Shown here in pieces: positions 39,561 through 47,996 of a stretch of DNA of 64,000 bases; positions within the stretch are counted from its first letter, which is position 1; every line of letters begins with the position of its first letter. Location of the stretch: contig NZ_CP109031.1 in NCBI RefSeq assembly GCF_036226925.1, forward strand, positions 8,246,001 to 8,310,000, given 5' to 3'. Made by a program: the position numbers and the translations under genes. This stretch comes from Streptomyces sp. NBC_00659 (GTDB lineage Bacteria > Actinomycetota > Actinomycetes > Streptomycetales > Streptomycetaceae). Below the pieces are notes generated by a model. The model was not told the origin of the DNA. It worked only from the letters and a program-made list of their open reading frames with translations, and made no database searches.

Positions 39561-40421
39561 ATGCCGGAGCTGCCCGAGGTCGAAGCGCTCAAGGATTTCC
39601 TGGCCGAACGTCTCGTCGGACGCCGTGTCGTGCGCGTGCTGCCCGTCGCCGTCAGCGTCCTGAAGACGTACGACCCTCCCGTCTCCGCCCTGGAGGGACG
39701 CGAGGTCACGGCCGTCCGCCGGTTCGGCAAGTTTCTGGACATCGGTACGGACGGCCCGCACCTCGTCACGCATCTGGCCCGTGCGGGCTGGCTGCACTGG
39801 AAGGACACGCTCCCCGACGGCCCGCCCCGGCCCGGCAAGGGGCCGCTCGCGCTGCGCCTCGCGCTGGAGACCGGCGAGGGCTTCGACCTCACCGAGGCGG
39901 GCACCCGGAAGCGGCTCGCCGTGTACGTCGTCGAGGACCCGGAGCGGATTCCCGGCGTGGCCCGGCTCGGCCCGGACCCGCTCGCCGACGACTTCGACGA
40001 GAAGCGGTTCGCCGGGCTGCTCCAGGGCGAGCGGCGCCGGCTCAAGGGCGCGCTCCGCGACCAGAGCCTGATCGCGGGTGTGGGCAACGCCTACAGCGAC
40101 GAGATCCTGCACGCCGCCCGGATGTCCCCCTTCAAGATCGCCTCCTCGCTGACCCCCGAGGAGACCCGGCGGCTGTACGAGGCGCTGCGCGGCACGCTCG
40201 CCGAGGCGGTGGAGCGCTCCCACGGGCTGGCCGCCGGGCGGTTGAAGTCGGAGAAGAAGAGCGGTCTGAGCGTGCACGGGCGGACGGGGGAGCCCTGTCC
40301 TGTGTGCGGTGACACCATCCGCGAGGTCTCCTTCAGCGATTCCTCGTTGCAGTACTGCCCGACCTGCCAGACGGGCGGCAGGCCGCTGGCGGACCGGCGG
40401 ATGTCCCGGCTGCTCAAGTAG
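39561..40421 (+). CDS. Fpg/Nei-family DNA glycosylase/AP lyase
   Basis: 286 residues. The N-terminus MPELPEVEALKDFLAERLVG places the catalytic Pro (after Met removal) and Glu as in Fpg/Nei. The helix-two-turn-helix LRDQSLIAGVGNAYSDEILHAA is present, as is a C-terminal zinc finger (CPVCGDTIREVSFSDSSLQY, then CPTC). The finger lacks the usual Fpg end (T-x-FCPxCQ) and closes with LADRRMSRLLK, so lesion preference may differ from classic MutM. It excises damaged bases and nicks the abasic site. It follows the phosphatase gene by 55 bp and has no clear ribosome binding site, so it may be leaderless. Confidence 0.88.
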   Translation: MPELPEVEALKDFLAERLVGRRVVRVLPVAVSVLKTYDPPVSALEGREVTAVRRFGKFLDIGTDGPHLVTHLARAGWLHWKDTLPDGPPRPGKGPLALRLALETGEGFDLTEAGTRKRLAVYVVEDPERIPGVARLGPDPLADDFDEKRFAGLLQGERRRLKGALRDQSLIAGVGNAYSDEILHAARMSPFKIASSLTPEETRRLYEALRGTLAEAVERSHGLAAGRLKSEKKSGLSVHGRTGEPCPVCGDTIREVSFSDSSLQYCPTCQTGGRPLADRRMSRLLK

Positions 40422-40473
40422 ACGGACCGTGCGGGCGGTCCCTCGGTGCCCCGGGCGGTGAAAAGGGTTTCGC

Positions 40474-41154
40474 TCAGGGGGAGTTGAGCGTCACGAGGTG
40501 CTCGCCGTCCGCCGTGCGCACCTCGAACCGGCGGATCTCGTCGGACCGCATCGACGAGCCGCCCTGCATCGTGAGGGGCGCCTCGTTGTCCGCGGGCTCC
40601 ATCCAGCTCGTCACCGACTGCTCCGAGCCGTCCTTGCCGATGGCCACGAGCTCGCAGGAGCGGGGACCCTTGGCGTCCTTGACCTCGACCTCGATGTCGC
40701 TGCCCCAGAGCCGCTCACGGGTCGTCACCTGGGCCCAGACACCGGTCTCCGCGTCGGTCCTGGCCATCTGGCTCGACGGGGGGTCGGCCACGACGGCCGT
40801 GCCCGAGGGGGAGTCGTGGCCGACGACGAGCGCGAGCGCGGGTCCGCCCGTCGCGAGGACCACGGAGGCGGCCAGGGCGAACAGGAGGCGCCGGCGCCGG
40901 GCCCGGTTGCGCGTGGCCACCTCGCCGAGCAGCCGGTCGAGCAGCCGCGGCCCGGGGGCGGCGAAGGGGTGGACGCTGCGCGGCGTCGACTGCCGGTACA
41001 GCATCAACTGCCGTGTGGCGGGGCGGTACTCGCTGACGAACGCCGTGCACTGAGCGCACTCCACGAGGTGGTCCTCGAAGCGGAAGGCTTCCGCCTCGCC
41101 GAGCACGCCGAGCGCATAGGCGCCGACGTCGCGATGCCGTTCCAGGGACCTCAT
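40474..41154 (-). CDS. Membrane anti-sigma factor (zinc-binding zf-HC2 type)
   Basis: 226 residues from ATG 41154 (MRSLERHRDVGAYALGVLGE). The zinc-associated anti-sigma motif is FEDHLVECAQCTAF (H-x3-C-x2-C). A single membrane helix follows an Arg patch (ATRNRARRRRLLFALAASVVLATGG, about residues 80-105). The outer ~120 residues contain Trp- and Cys-containing beta segments (GVWAQVTTRERLWGSDIEVE, RSCELVAIGKDG), much like the RskA/RslA extracytoplasmic domain. It should hold the ECF sigma factor encoded two genes upstream on the same strand. Confidence 0.82.
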   Translation of the reverse strand: MRSLERHRDVGAYALGVLGEAEAFRFEDHLVECAQCTAFVSEYRPATRQLMLYRQSTPRSVHPFAAPGPRLLDRLLGEVATRNRARRRRLLFALAASVVLATGGPALALVVGHDSPSGTAVVADPPSSQMARTDAETGVWAQVTTRERLWGSDIEVEVKDAKGPRSCELVAIGKDGSEQSVTSWMEPADNEAPLTMQGGSSMRSDEIRRFEVRTADGEHLVTLNSP

Positions 41155-41320
41155 ACCGAATACCGAATCCTCGTGGCGTTGGTGCGGACTGTGAGTGGTG
41201 TTGCTGTTGCCCACGGGTACGCATCAGACCGTCGAATCACTCAAGACTCGTCAGGAATCGGGGTCAAGACGTTCGGAGCGGGGGCGCTCGCGGATTGGTG
41301 CGAGCGCCGGGGAATTGTTC

Positions 41321-41373
41321 CCGGCGCGGTCGCGGCCGCCACCGGAAGTGATTCCGGCGCGGTCACGGCCGCC
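41321..41373. repeat. Short direct repeat, 20 bp twice
   Basis: ccggcgcggtc-g/a-cggccgcc occurs at 41321-41340 and 41354-41373 (one mismatch, 33-bp period). It lies in the gap between the unknown gene and the anti-sigma gene. Confidence 0.5.
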
Positions 41374-41374
41374 C

Positions 41375-41890
41375 TCAGAAGAGGTGGATGGCCAGATGCC
41401 CGAGCGGCAGCCCCAGCCGCCAGGCCGCCGTCCACACCTTGGGGCCGTCGTCCTCACCAGGCACGGAGCCACCGCCGGGCACCGCGTCCAGGTCCGGAGC
41501 GAGCAGTTCCGTCTCCTCCAGCCACCGCCAGGCCGCGGCCGCCAGCTCCAGATCGGGATCGGGCCCGGCGCATCCGGTGGACTCGGCCGCGCGCAGCGCC
41601 AGGTGCTCGCGCACCCAGGTGTGCCAGGGCTGGTCGTACGCCGTGAGCGAAAGCCAGGTCTCCAGCTGGGTGATGACCCGGATCCCGGAGAGTTCGCCGC
41701 CGCTGTCGGACAGGAAGATCGTCAGTGCGAGGGCGTCGCGCCCGGCGCGGAACTCGAAGGAGGTGGGCGGCATCAGGTCGCCCGTCCGCAGCAGTTCGTC
41801 GGCGATGTACTCGGCGTACAACCAGGCCATGGGGACGGTGAGTTCGCCCCCACCGGTGCCGTCCGTGCTCTCTTGCCCTCTGTGCAGCAT
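41375..41890 (-). CDS. Uncharacterised protein between sigma and anti-sigma genes
   Basis: About 171 residues, soluble, acidic, no signal peptide. Recognisable only as a compact alpha/beta protein: WLYAEYIADELLRTGDL, PTSFEFRAGRDALALTIFLS, GIRVITQLETWLSLTAYDQP. It ends with GWRLGLPLGHLAIHLF-like residues (AAWRLGLPLGHLAIHLF). ATG 41890 is a plausible start, but its GGAAGG motif abuts the codon; an in-frame ATG at 41962 is the alternative. Its position in the sigma/anti-sigma row suggests a regulatory role, which is inference only. Confidence 0.6.
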   Translation of the reverse strand: MLHRGQESTDGTGGGELTVPMAWLYAEYIADELLRTGDLMPPTSFEFRAGRDALALTIFLSDSGGELSGIRVITQLETWLSLTAYDQPWHTWVREHLALRAAESTGCAGPDPDLELAAAAWRWLEETELLAPDLDAVPGGGSVPGEDDGPKVWTAAWRLGLPLGHLAIHLF

Positions 41891-42025
41891 CCCTTCCTGC
41901 CTTCCTCCGGTGCGTGCGCGTCGCCCGACCCCGGGCCCCAGTCCGGAAAACGGATGAGGCAAGCTGATTGCTCAACCATGGTCCTCGGCAAGGCGCTTTA
42001 CAGAGGTTTGACCAAGTCTTCGGTT

Positions 42026-42574
42026 TCACCGCAGGTCGGCCGCGTATCCCGGAAGAACCCGGCGCAGGGCGCGCAGCGCGTAGTACGCGCGGGACTTCAC
42101 CGTACCGGGCGGAATCCCGAGCGCCGCGGCGGCCTCCGCCACACTGGCCCCCTGGAAGTACACCAGCACCAGGACTTCACGGTGTTCGGGAGTGAGTGTC
42201 TTCACAGCCTCTCGCACATCGAGTGCCGCCGCCGAGCGTTCGGCGTGATCGGCACAGACCCGCGCGTTGTCGAGGATCGCGTCACCGACCTCCGGAGGCC
42301 GTGCCTGCCGGGCCCGCCGCGCGTCGATGGCCAGCCTCCGCCCGACGGTCAGCAGCCAGGGCCGTACGGAGTCGAAGTCGTCGGCGCGCAGGGCCTCGGG
42401 ATGCTGCCAGGCGCGGACGAACGTCTCCTGCACCAGGTCCTCGGCGCGCTGGCGGTCGCCGTCGGACAGGCGCAGCAGCAGGGCGAACAGGGGGCGGCCG
42501 TGCTCGCGTTGCAGCGCGGCCAGCTCGTGCTCGGCGGTCGTCCTGGGGGTGATGGTGGTGGTTCCGGCCGTCAT
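42026..42574 (-). CDS. ECF-type RNA polymerase sigma factor
   Basis: 182 residues. Region 2 (~20-90): HELAALQREHGRPLFALLLRL, AEDLVQETFVRAWQHPEAL, with WLLTVGRRLAIDARRA as region 2.4 for -10 binding. Region 4 (~120-175): VREAVKTLTPEHREVLVLVY, GASVAEAAAALGIPPGTVKSRAYYALRALR, the helix-turn-helix for -35 binding. It resembles the SigK/SigL-like ECF groups paired with zinc anti-sigma factors. ATG 42574 lacks a clear ribosome binding site; an in-frame upstream extension is less conserved. No -35/-10 pair was recognised in the 263-bp gap toward the CapA gene. Confidence 0.88.
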   Translation of the reverse strand: MTAGTTTITPRTTAEHELAALQREHGRPLFALLLRLSDGDRQRAEDLVQETFVRAWQHPEALRADDFDSVRPWLLTVGRRLAIDARRARQARPPEVGDAILDNARVCADHAERSAAALDVREAVKTLTPEHREVLVLVYFQGASVAEAAAALGIPPGTVKSRAYYALRALRRVLPGYAADLR

Positions 42575-42837
42575 GGCGTGTATGCCAGCGTCCCGGGCCC
42601 CGCGCGGACAGACCGGGGACACGGTTGTGCGGTGGGCGGTCGAAGCGGTCGGCGAACGGTGCGCCGAACGGTCGGCCGAGGTGGAGCCGCGGATTCCGGG
42701 ACTGCCGCGTCCGTACCGCCGTTCGCCCCGGCGGGCCTGCCCGTGAACGCCGAACGGGTGAGCCGCGGCGGTGTCTCCTTGACTGCGGGCGGCCCGTGTA
42801 CGTGGATGCGTATCTATTAGTAGGGAAATGCGACCGC

Positions 42838-44004
42838 ATGGGGCCCGGCATGATCACACGCGCGCGACAGATCCATCTGGCCCTCGCGGCCGCCCTCATC
42901 GCGGCCGCGGTGACCAGTCAGGCCCACGACACGGCCGCGCGGCACCCCGGCGGGCGGCCCGGACCCCCCGCCGCCCGCGGCTTCACCCTCGTCGCCGCAG
43001 GCGACGTCCTGCCGGACAGCTCGGTCCTCGAACGGGCCGGCTCCGACGCGGGAGGCACCGGATACGACTTCCGGCCCATGCTCGCCGGCGTCCAACCCCT
43101 CGTCTCCCGGGCCGACCTGGCGATCTGTCACCTGCGGACCGTGTACGACACCGAAGGCGACCCCACCGGCTCGTCCGTCTTCAAGACCCCTCCCCAGGTG
43201 GCCGAGGGGCTCGCCGCCACGGGGTACGACTCCTGTTCCACCGCCTCCAGCCACACGCTGGACGACGGAGCCGACGGCGTCCGGCGCACCCTGGACGCGC
43301 TGGACCGGGCGGGCGTGCGGCACGCGGGATCGGCCCGCGGCGAGCGGGAGGCGACCGCCGTGACCCTGATGCGGGCGGGCGGGGCCCGCGTCGCGCATCT
43401 CGCGTACACCGACGACACCGGCGGGCATCCGCTGCCGCAGGGCCGGCCCTGGGCGGTCGGCCTGACCGACCCCGCCCGGATCCTCGCGGACGCCCGAGCC
43501 GCCCGCAGAGCCGGCGCCGACGTGGTCGTCGTCTCCCTCGGCTGGGGAACCGAATGGCAGGACGGGCCCGACGAGCGCCAACTGCGGTTGAGCAGACAGC
43601 TCACCGCCTCCCGCACCGGCGGCCGGCCCGACATCGACCTGATCCTCGGCACCCGCTCCCATGTCCCGCAGGCGTACGAGAAGGTCAACGGCACCTGGGT
43701 CGTCTACGGCACGGGCGACCAGATCGCCGGTGAGATGTACAACGACCGGGGCGTCCAGGACCCGCGCGGCAACGAGAGCACCCTCGGCCGCTTCACCTTC
43801 TCCCCGCCCGCGCGGCGCTCACAGCGGTGGGAGGTGACGAAGGCCGAGTTCGTCCCGCTGGCCTTCGACCTCGACGCCGGCCGGGTCGTCGACCTGGACG
43901 CGGCGCTGGAGCGGGGCGCCACCGTCGGTGCCGTCCGCGACCGGATCCGCGACGTCGTCCTCGGCAGGGGCGCGGTCCGGTCCGGCCTCCTCATGGCCGA
44001 ATGA
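42838..44004 (+). CDS. CapA-like (poly-gamma-glutamate synthesis type) secreted protein with altered metal motifs
   Basis: 388 residues with an N-terminal signal segment (IHLALAAALIAAAVTSQA). The CapA metallophosphatase-like fold is recognisable: FTLVAAGDVLPDSSV, ADLAICHLRTVYDTEGD, GYDSCSTASSHTLDDGADG, DVVVVSLGWGTEWQ and DLILGTRSHVPQAYEKVNGT. Streptomyces relatives usually show CHLET and SNHSLD in the second and third motifs. Here Glu is Arg and Asn is Ser, both at expected metal-site positions. It may therefore be catalytically impaired. ATG 42838 was chosen; ATG 42850 is possible. It is divergent from the sigma factor gene. Confidence 0.78.
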   Translation: MGPGMITRARQIHLALAAALIAAAVTSQAHDTAARHPGGRPGPPAARGFTLVAAGDVLPDSSVLERAGSDAGGTGYDFRPMLAGVQPLVSRADLAICHLRTVYDTEGDPTGSSVFKTPPQVAEGLAATGYDSCSTASSHTLDDGADGVRRTLDALDRAGVRHAGSARGEREATAVTLMRAGGARVAHLAYTDDTGGHPLPQGRPWAVGLTDPARILADARAARRAGADVVVVSLGWGTEWQDGPDERQLRLSRQLTASRTGGRPDIDLILGTRSHVPQAYEKVNGTWVVYGTGDQIAGEMYNDRGVQDPRGNESTLGRFTFSPPARRSQRWEVTKAEFVPLAFDLDAGRVVDLDAALERGATVGAVRDRIRDVVLGRGAVRSGLLMAE

Positions 44005-44070
44005 CGCGGGACCGCACCGACCGGCACGGCGCCCCCACGGCGACCCTCCACGGCACTCCCGCCGCACCGC

Positions 44071-44535
44071 CTACGGCACGACCGTGACCGGCCAGCGGCC
44101 CGCCTTCACCAGCCGGACCGCCACCGAACCGACGATCCGGTGCCCGGACTGCTCGGAGGCCCCGACCACCACGGCGTCCGCCTTCAGCTCGTCCGCGGCG
44201 GTGACCAGGCCGTTGTAGGGGTCGCCGCGGAACGTGTGGAACTCCCAGCGCACATCGAATATGTCCTTCACCCGCTCGGCGGCGTCGCGGATGTACTGCA
44301 CCAGATCCTCGGCGATCTCGTCCGTCGTCTCCGCGACCGGCACCCCGAGCGCCGCTCCCGCCGCCATCACCGGCTTGACGTAGACCACCGCCAGCAGCGC
44401 CCGCTGCCGCCGCGCCAGACCACCGGCGTACGCCGCGGCGCGCAACGAGGAGTCGGAGCCGTCCACACCGACGACGATGACCTTGGGACCGTCCGTCCCG
44501 CGCTCGAACCGATGCGCGTGCTGCTCTTCCGTCAC
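44071..44535 (-). CDS. Universal stress protein (UspA family)
   Basis: 154 residues, a single Usp domain: VIVVGVDGSDSSLRAAAYAG at the N-terminus and the ATP-binding loop ADAVVVGASEQSGHRIVGSVAVRLVKAG (G-x2-G-x9-G type) near the C-terminus, ending with PVTVVP. It should bind ATP and respond to stress; the partner is unknown. GTG 44535 is preceded by TAGCCT at the 7-nt distance of leaderless promoters and by no ribosome binding site. Confidence 0.9.
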   Translation of the reverse strand: MTEEQHAHRFERGTDGPKVIVVGVDGSDSSLRAAAYAGGLARRQRALLAVVYVKPVMAAGAALGVPVAETTDEIAEDLVQYIRDAAERVKDIFDVRWEFHTFRGDPYNGLVTAADELKADAVVVGASEQSGHRIVGSVAVRLVKAGRWPVTVVP

Positions 44536-44542
44536 GGCTGCG

Positions 44543-44548
44543 AGGCTA
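44543..44548 (-). promoter_or_regulatory. -10 element for leaderless uspA-like transcript
   Basis: TAGCCT on the minus strand ends 7 nt before the GTG at 44535. Confidence 0.5.
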
Positions 44549-44624
44549 TCGGAACCCGCGGATCCGCCTGCCCCGGGGGGAGCCTCCGAGATCGGCTCGA
44601 CGGGCGGGTCGCCGCCGCTCTTCC

Positions 44625-44630
44625 TACAGT
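44625..44630 (+). promoter_or_regulatory. -10 element for leaderless lysX transcript
   Basis: TACAGT ends 7 nt before the ATG at 44638, with no ribosome binding site. It mirrors the uspA arrangement across a 102-bp gap. Confidence 0.5.
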
Positions 44631-44637
44631 CGGATCC

Positions 44638-47600
44638 ATGAGTGCCACCGTGGAGGCCCGCCCGCCGAAGACCGCCAGCGGCCCGGCACGGCCGCCCGGG
44701 ACCGGCTTCCTCAGCAAGGTGCCCGAGGGCTTCGCCGCCTTCTTCGTCGCCATCGGTCTGCTCTGCACCCTGCTCGCCTTCATACCCCCGCTGCGCGCAC
44801 TGCTGCGCCCGGTCGTGCGCTTCCTCGACCTTCTGATCATCCCGGTCAGCGCCAACCTCGCGTACGCCGTCTTCCTCTTCCTGCTCTCCGCCGCGACGGC
44901 CGCCCGCAAGAAGATCGCCTGGTGGCTCGTGGTCGTCTACCTCGGCCTGCTCGTCCTGACCGACATCCTCGGGATCGCCGCCGGCCTGTACGCCGCCTCG
45001 ATCCCCTCGCTGATCGTCTGCGGACTCCTGCTCGCCCTGCTGATCGTGGCCCGACGGGAGTTCTACGCCGACTCGCGGCGCGCCGCCGTACGACGGGCCC
45101 TGCTCGTCCTGGTCACCGGACTCGTCCTCGCGATCCTGCTCGGCTGGGGCCTGGTCGAACTGTTCCCCGGCACCCTGGCGGAGGGCCAGCGGCTGCTGTG
45201 GGCCGCCAACCGGGTCTGCGGCGGGCTCGTCTCCGGGCGCTCGTTCGACGGCCGTCCGCCGCGCTGGCTGTTCTTCGTGCTCGGCCTGTTCGGCGCTCTG
45301 GCCCTGCTCAACGCGGCCGCCACGCTCTTCCGCTCCCAGCGTCTGGTCGCGGCCCTGCACGGCGACGAGGAGTCCCGGATCCGCGCCCTGCTCCAGGCCT
45401 ACGGAGGCGGCGACTCCCTCGGCTACTTCGCCACCCGCCGCGACAAGGCCGTCGTCTTCTCGCCCAGCGGCAAGGCGGCCGTCACCTACCGCGTCGAGGC
45501 CGGAGTGTGCCTCGCCAGCGGTGACCCCGTCGGCGACCGGGAGGCCTGGCCGCACGCGATCGCCGCCTGGCTGGACATCGCCCGCCGCTACGCGTGGGCC
45601 CCCGCCGCGATGGGCGCGTCCGAGGAGGGCGCCAAGGCGTTCGCGCGCTCCGGGCTCGGTGCCCTCCAGCTCGGTGACGAGGCGATCCTGCACGTCGCCG
45701 GCTTCGACCTGTCCGGCCGCGACATGCGCGTCACCCGGCAGGCCGTCAACCGCGTCAAACGCACCGGCGCCACCTGCCGGGTCCGCCGGCACTCCACCCT
45801 GACCGACAGCGAGATGGAGGAGATCGTCAGCCGGGCGGACGCCTGGCGCGACACCGAGACCGAGCGCGGCTTCTCGATGGCCCTCGACCGGCTCGGCGAC
45901 CCCGAGGACGGCGACTGTCTGCTCGTCGAGGCGATGGGGTCCGACGGCAAGCTCCTCGCGCTGCTCTCCTTCGTGCCCTGGGGCCGCGACGGCATCTCCC
46001 TCGACCTCATGCGCCGCGACCGCAGCGCGCCCAACGGAGTCATGGAGTTCATGGTCGCGGAGGTGTGCGCGGTCGCCGGCAAGTTCGGGGTCCGGCGCAT
46101 CTCCCTCAACTTCGCCGTGTTCCGCTCCGTGTTCGAGGAGGGCGCCCGCATCGGCGCCGGCCCGGTGCTCAGACTCTGGCGCAGACTGCTGCTGTTCTTC
46201 TCCCGCTGGTGGCAGCTCGAGGCCCTGTACCGCTCCAACGCCAAGTACCACCCGGAGTGGTACCCGCGCTTCATCTGCTACGGCGACACCGGCGCCCTCG
46301 CCCGCATCGGCATGGCCTCCGCCATCGCCGAGGGCTTCGTCTCCGTGCCCTCGCTGCGCAGTCTGTGGGGCAAGGGGCATCCGAAGGGCGGACCCGCACC
46401 CGCCACGACCGCGGGACTGCCGTCGCTGGCGGCCCTCGGCCTCGACGCGGACGGCGGGGCCGGGAGCGAGGACCCCACCACCGGGCTGCCCGACCAGGTC
46501 CGCGTGCGGTACCGCAAACTCGACCGGCTGCGCGCCGAGGGCACCGACCCCTACCCGGTCGGCATCCCGCCGCGCACCCATGTCCTGGCCGACGTCCGCG
46601 GCGGCGAGGACGTGACCGTCGCCGGACGGGTGATGCTCGTACGCGACTTCGGCGGCCTCCTGTTCGCCGTGCTGCGCGACTGGTCGGGTGACCTCCAGAT
46701 CGCCCTCACCCGCACGGAGTCGGGCTCGGCGCTCGACCGCTTCCGGCAGGTGATCGACATCGGCGACCACATCAGCGCCGACGGTCTCGCGGGAGCCAGC
46801 GACTCCGGCCAGCCCACGGTCTTCGTCACCTCCTGGCAGCTCACCGCCAAGTGCCTGCACCCGCTGCCCGACAAGCGCAAGGGCCTCGCCGACCCCGAGG
46901 CGAAGGTGCGCCGCCGCTATCTCGACCTGGTGTCCAGCCCCGCGGCCCGCGACGTCGTCCGTGCCCGCTCCACCGCCGTCCAGGCGCTGCGCCAGGGGCT
47001 GCTCGACCGCGGCTACCTGGAGGTCGAGACCCCGATGCTCCAGCAGATCCACGGCGGAGCCAACGCCCGGCCCTTCACCACCCACATCAACGCCTACGAC
47101 CTGAACCTCTATCTGCGCATCGCGCCCGAGCTCTACCTCAAACGGCTGTGCGTCGGCGGCATGGAGAAGGTGTTCGAGATGGGCCGCACCTTCCGCAACG
47201 AGGGTGTCTCCTACAAGCACAACCCCGAGTTCACGATGCTGGAGGCGTACCAGGCCTTCGCCGACTACGACGTGATGCTCGACCTCGTCCGCGAGCTGAT
47301 CCAGGGCGCCGCCACCGCCGCGTTCGGCACACCGGTCGCCCGCAAGGACGGTGTCGAGTACGACATCTCGGGGGACTGGCCCGTCAAGACGGTGTACGGA
47401 GCGGTCTCCGAGGCGCTGGGGGACGAGATCGACGCCGACACGAGCCTGGAGAGGCTGCTGCGGCTGTGCGACCGCGCGGGCGTGCCGTACACGGCGGACG
47501 ACGGACGCGGTGACGTCGTCCTGGAGATGTACGAACGTCTCGTCGAGGAGAAGACCGAGCTCCCCACCTTCTACAAGGACTTCCCGACCGACGTCTCCCC

Positions 47601-47916
47601 GCTCACCCGGCAGCACCGCACCGACCCGCGGCTCGCGGAACGCTGGGACCTCGTCGCGTTCGGCACGGAACTGGGCACCGCCTACTCGGAGTTGACCGAC
47701 CCTGTCGAGCAGCGCCGCCGGCTCACCGAGCAGTCGCTGCTGGCCGCCGGGGGAGATCCCGAGGCGATGGAGCTCGACGAGGACTTCCTGGACGCGCTGG
47801 AGTACGCCATGCCGCCCACCGGCGGGCTCGGCATCGGCGTCGACCGGCTGGTCATGTTCCTGACCGGCCTGACGATCCGTGAAACGCTGCCGTTCCCGCT
47901 GGTGCGCCGCCGCTGA
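44638..47916 (+). CDS. lysX: LysX: lysyl-phosphatidylglycerol synthase fused to lysyl-tRNA synthetase
   Basis: 1092 residues, membrane. Residues 1-230 hold about six hydrophobic helices. Residues ~240-590 form the MprF-type transferase (DUF2156) region (FSPSGKAAVTYRVEAGVCLASGDPVG, NGVMEFMVAEVCAVAGKFGV, KYHPEWYPRFICYGD). After a linker come the OB-fold (VTVAGRVMLVRDFGGLLFAVL, ~660) and a class II lysyl-tRNA synthetase core: motif 2 FRNEGVSYKHNPEFTMLEAY, motif 3 TGGLGIGVDRLVMFLTG. It charges tRNA with Lys and moves Lys onto phosphatidylglycerol, making the membrane less anionic and protecting from cationic peptides. The length and order match mycobacterial LysX. Confidence 0.93.
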   Translation: MSATVEARPPKTASGPARPPGTGFLSKVPEGFAAFFVAIGLLCTLLAFIPPLRALLRPVVRFLDLLIIPVSANLAYAVFLFLLSAATAARKKIAWWLVVVYLGLLVLTDILGIAAGLYAASIPSLIVCGLLLALLIVARREFYADSRRAAVRRALLVLVTGLVLAILLGWGLVELFPGTLAEGQRLLWAANRVCGGLVSGRSFDGRPPRWLFFVLGLFGALALLNAAATLFRSQRLVAALHGDEESRIRALLQAYGGGDSLGYFATRRDKAVVFSPSGKAAVTYRVEAGVCLASGDPVGDREAWPHAIAAWLDIARRYAWAPAAMGASEEGAKAFARSGLGALQLGDEAILHVAGFDLSGRDMRVTRQAVNRVKRTGATCRVRRHSTLTDSEMEEIVSRADAWRDTETERGFSMALDRLGDPEDGDCLLVEAMGSDGKLLALLSFVPWGRDGISLDLMRRDRSAPNGVMEFMVAEVCAVAGKFGVRRISLNFAVFRSVFEEGARIGAGPVLRLWRRLLLFFSRWWQLEALYRSNAKYHPEWYPRFICYGDTGALARIGMASAIAEGFVSVPSLRSLWGKGHPKGGPAPATTAGLPSLAALGLDADGGAGSEDPTTGLPDQVRVRYRKLDRLRAEGTDPYPVGIPPRTHVLADVRGGEDVTVAGRVMLVRDFGGLLFAVLRDWSGDLQIALTRTESGSALDRFRQVIDIGDHISADGLAGASDSGQPTVFVTSWQLTAKCLHPLPDKRKGLADPEAKVRRRYLDLVSSPAARDVVRARSTAVQALRQGLLDRGYLEVETPMLQQIHGGANARPFTTHINAYDLNLYLRIAPELYLKRLCVGGMEKVFEMGRTFRNEGVSYKHNPEFTMLEAYQAFADYDVMLDLVRELIQGAATAAFGTPVARKDGVEYDISGDWPVKTVYGAVSEALGDEIDADTSLERLLRLCDRAGVPYTADDGRGDVVLEMYERLVEEKTELPTFYKDFPTDVSPLTRQHRTDPRLAERWDLVAFGTELGTAYSELTDPVEQRRRLTEQSLLAAGGDPEAMELDEDFLDALEYAMPPTGGLGIGVDRLVMFLTGLTIRETLPFPLVRRR

Positions 47917-47996
47917 ATGGTCCAGGCGGGTGCATTCACGAGGCCCTACGGGTGTTGTCCGGCGTGGCGAGCCCTCCGCCGGGTGACTGATTGGTC

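Noticed and set aside
44536..47616. Long leftward frame antisense to lysX that continues into the UspA gene
   Set aside because: Only the part from GTG 44535 is protein-like; the rest is antisense to a well-supported LysX.
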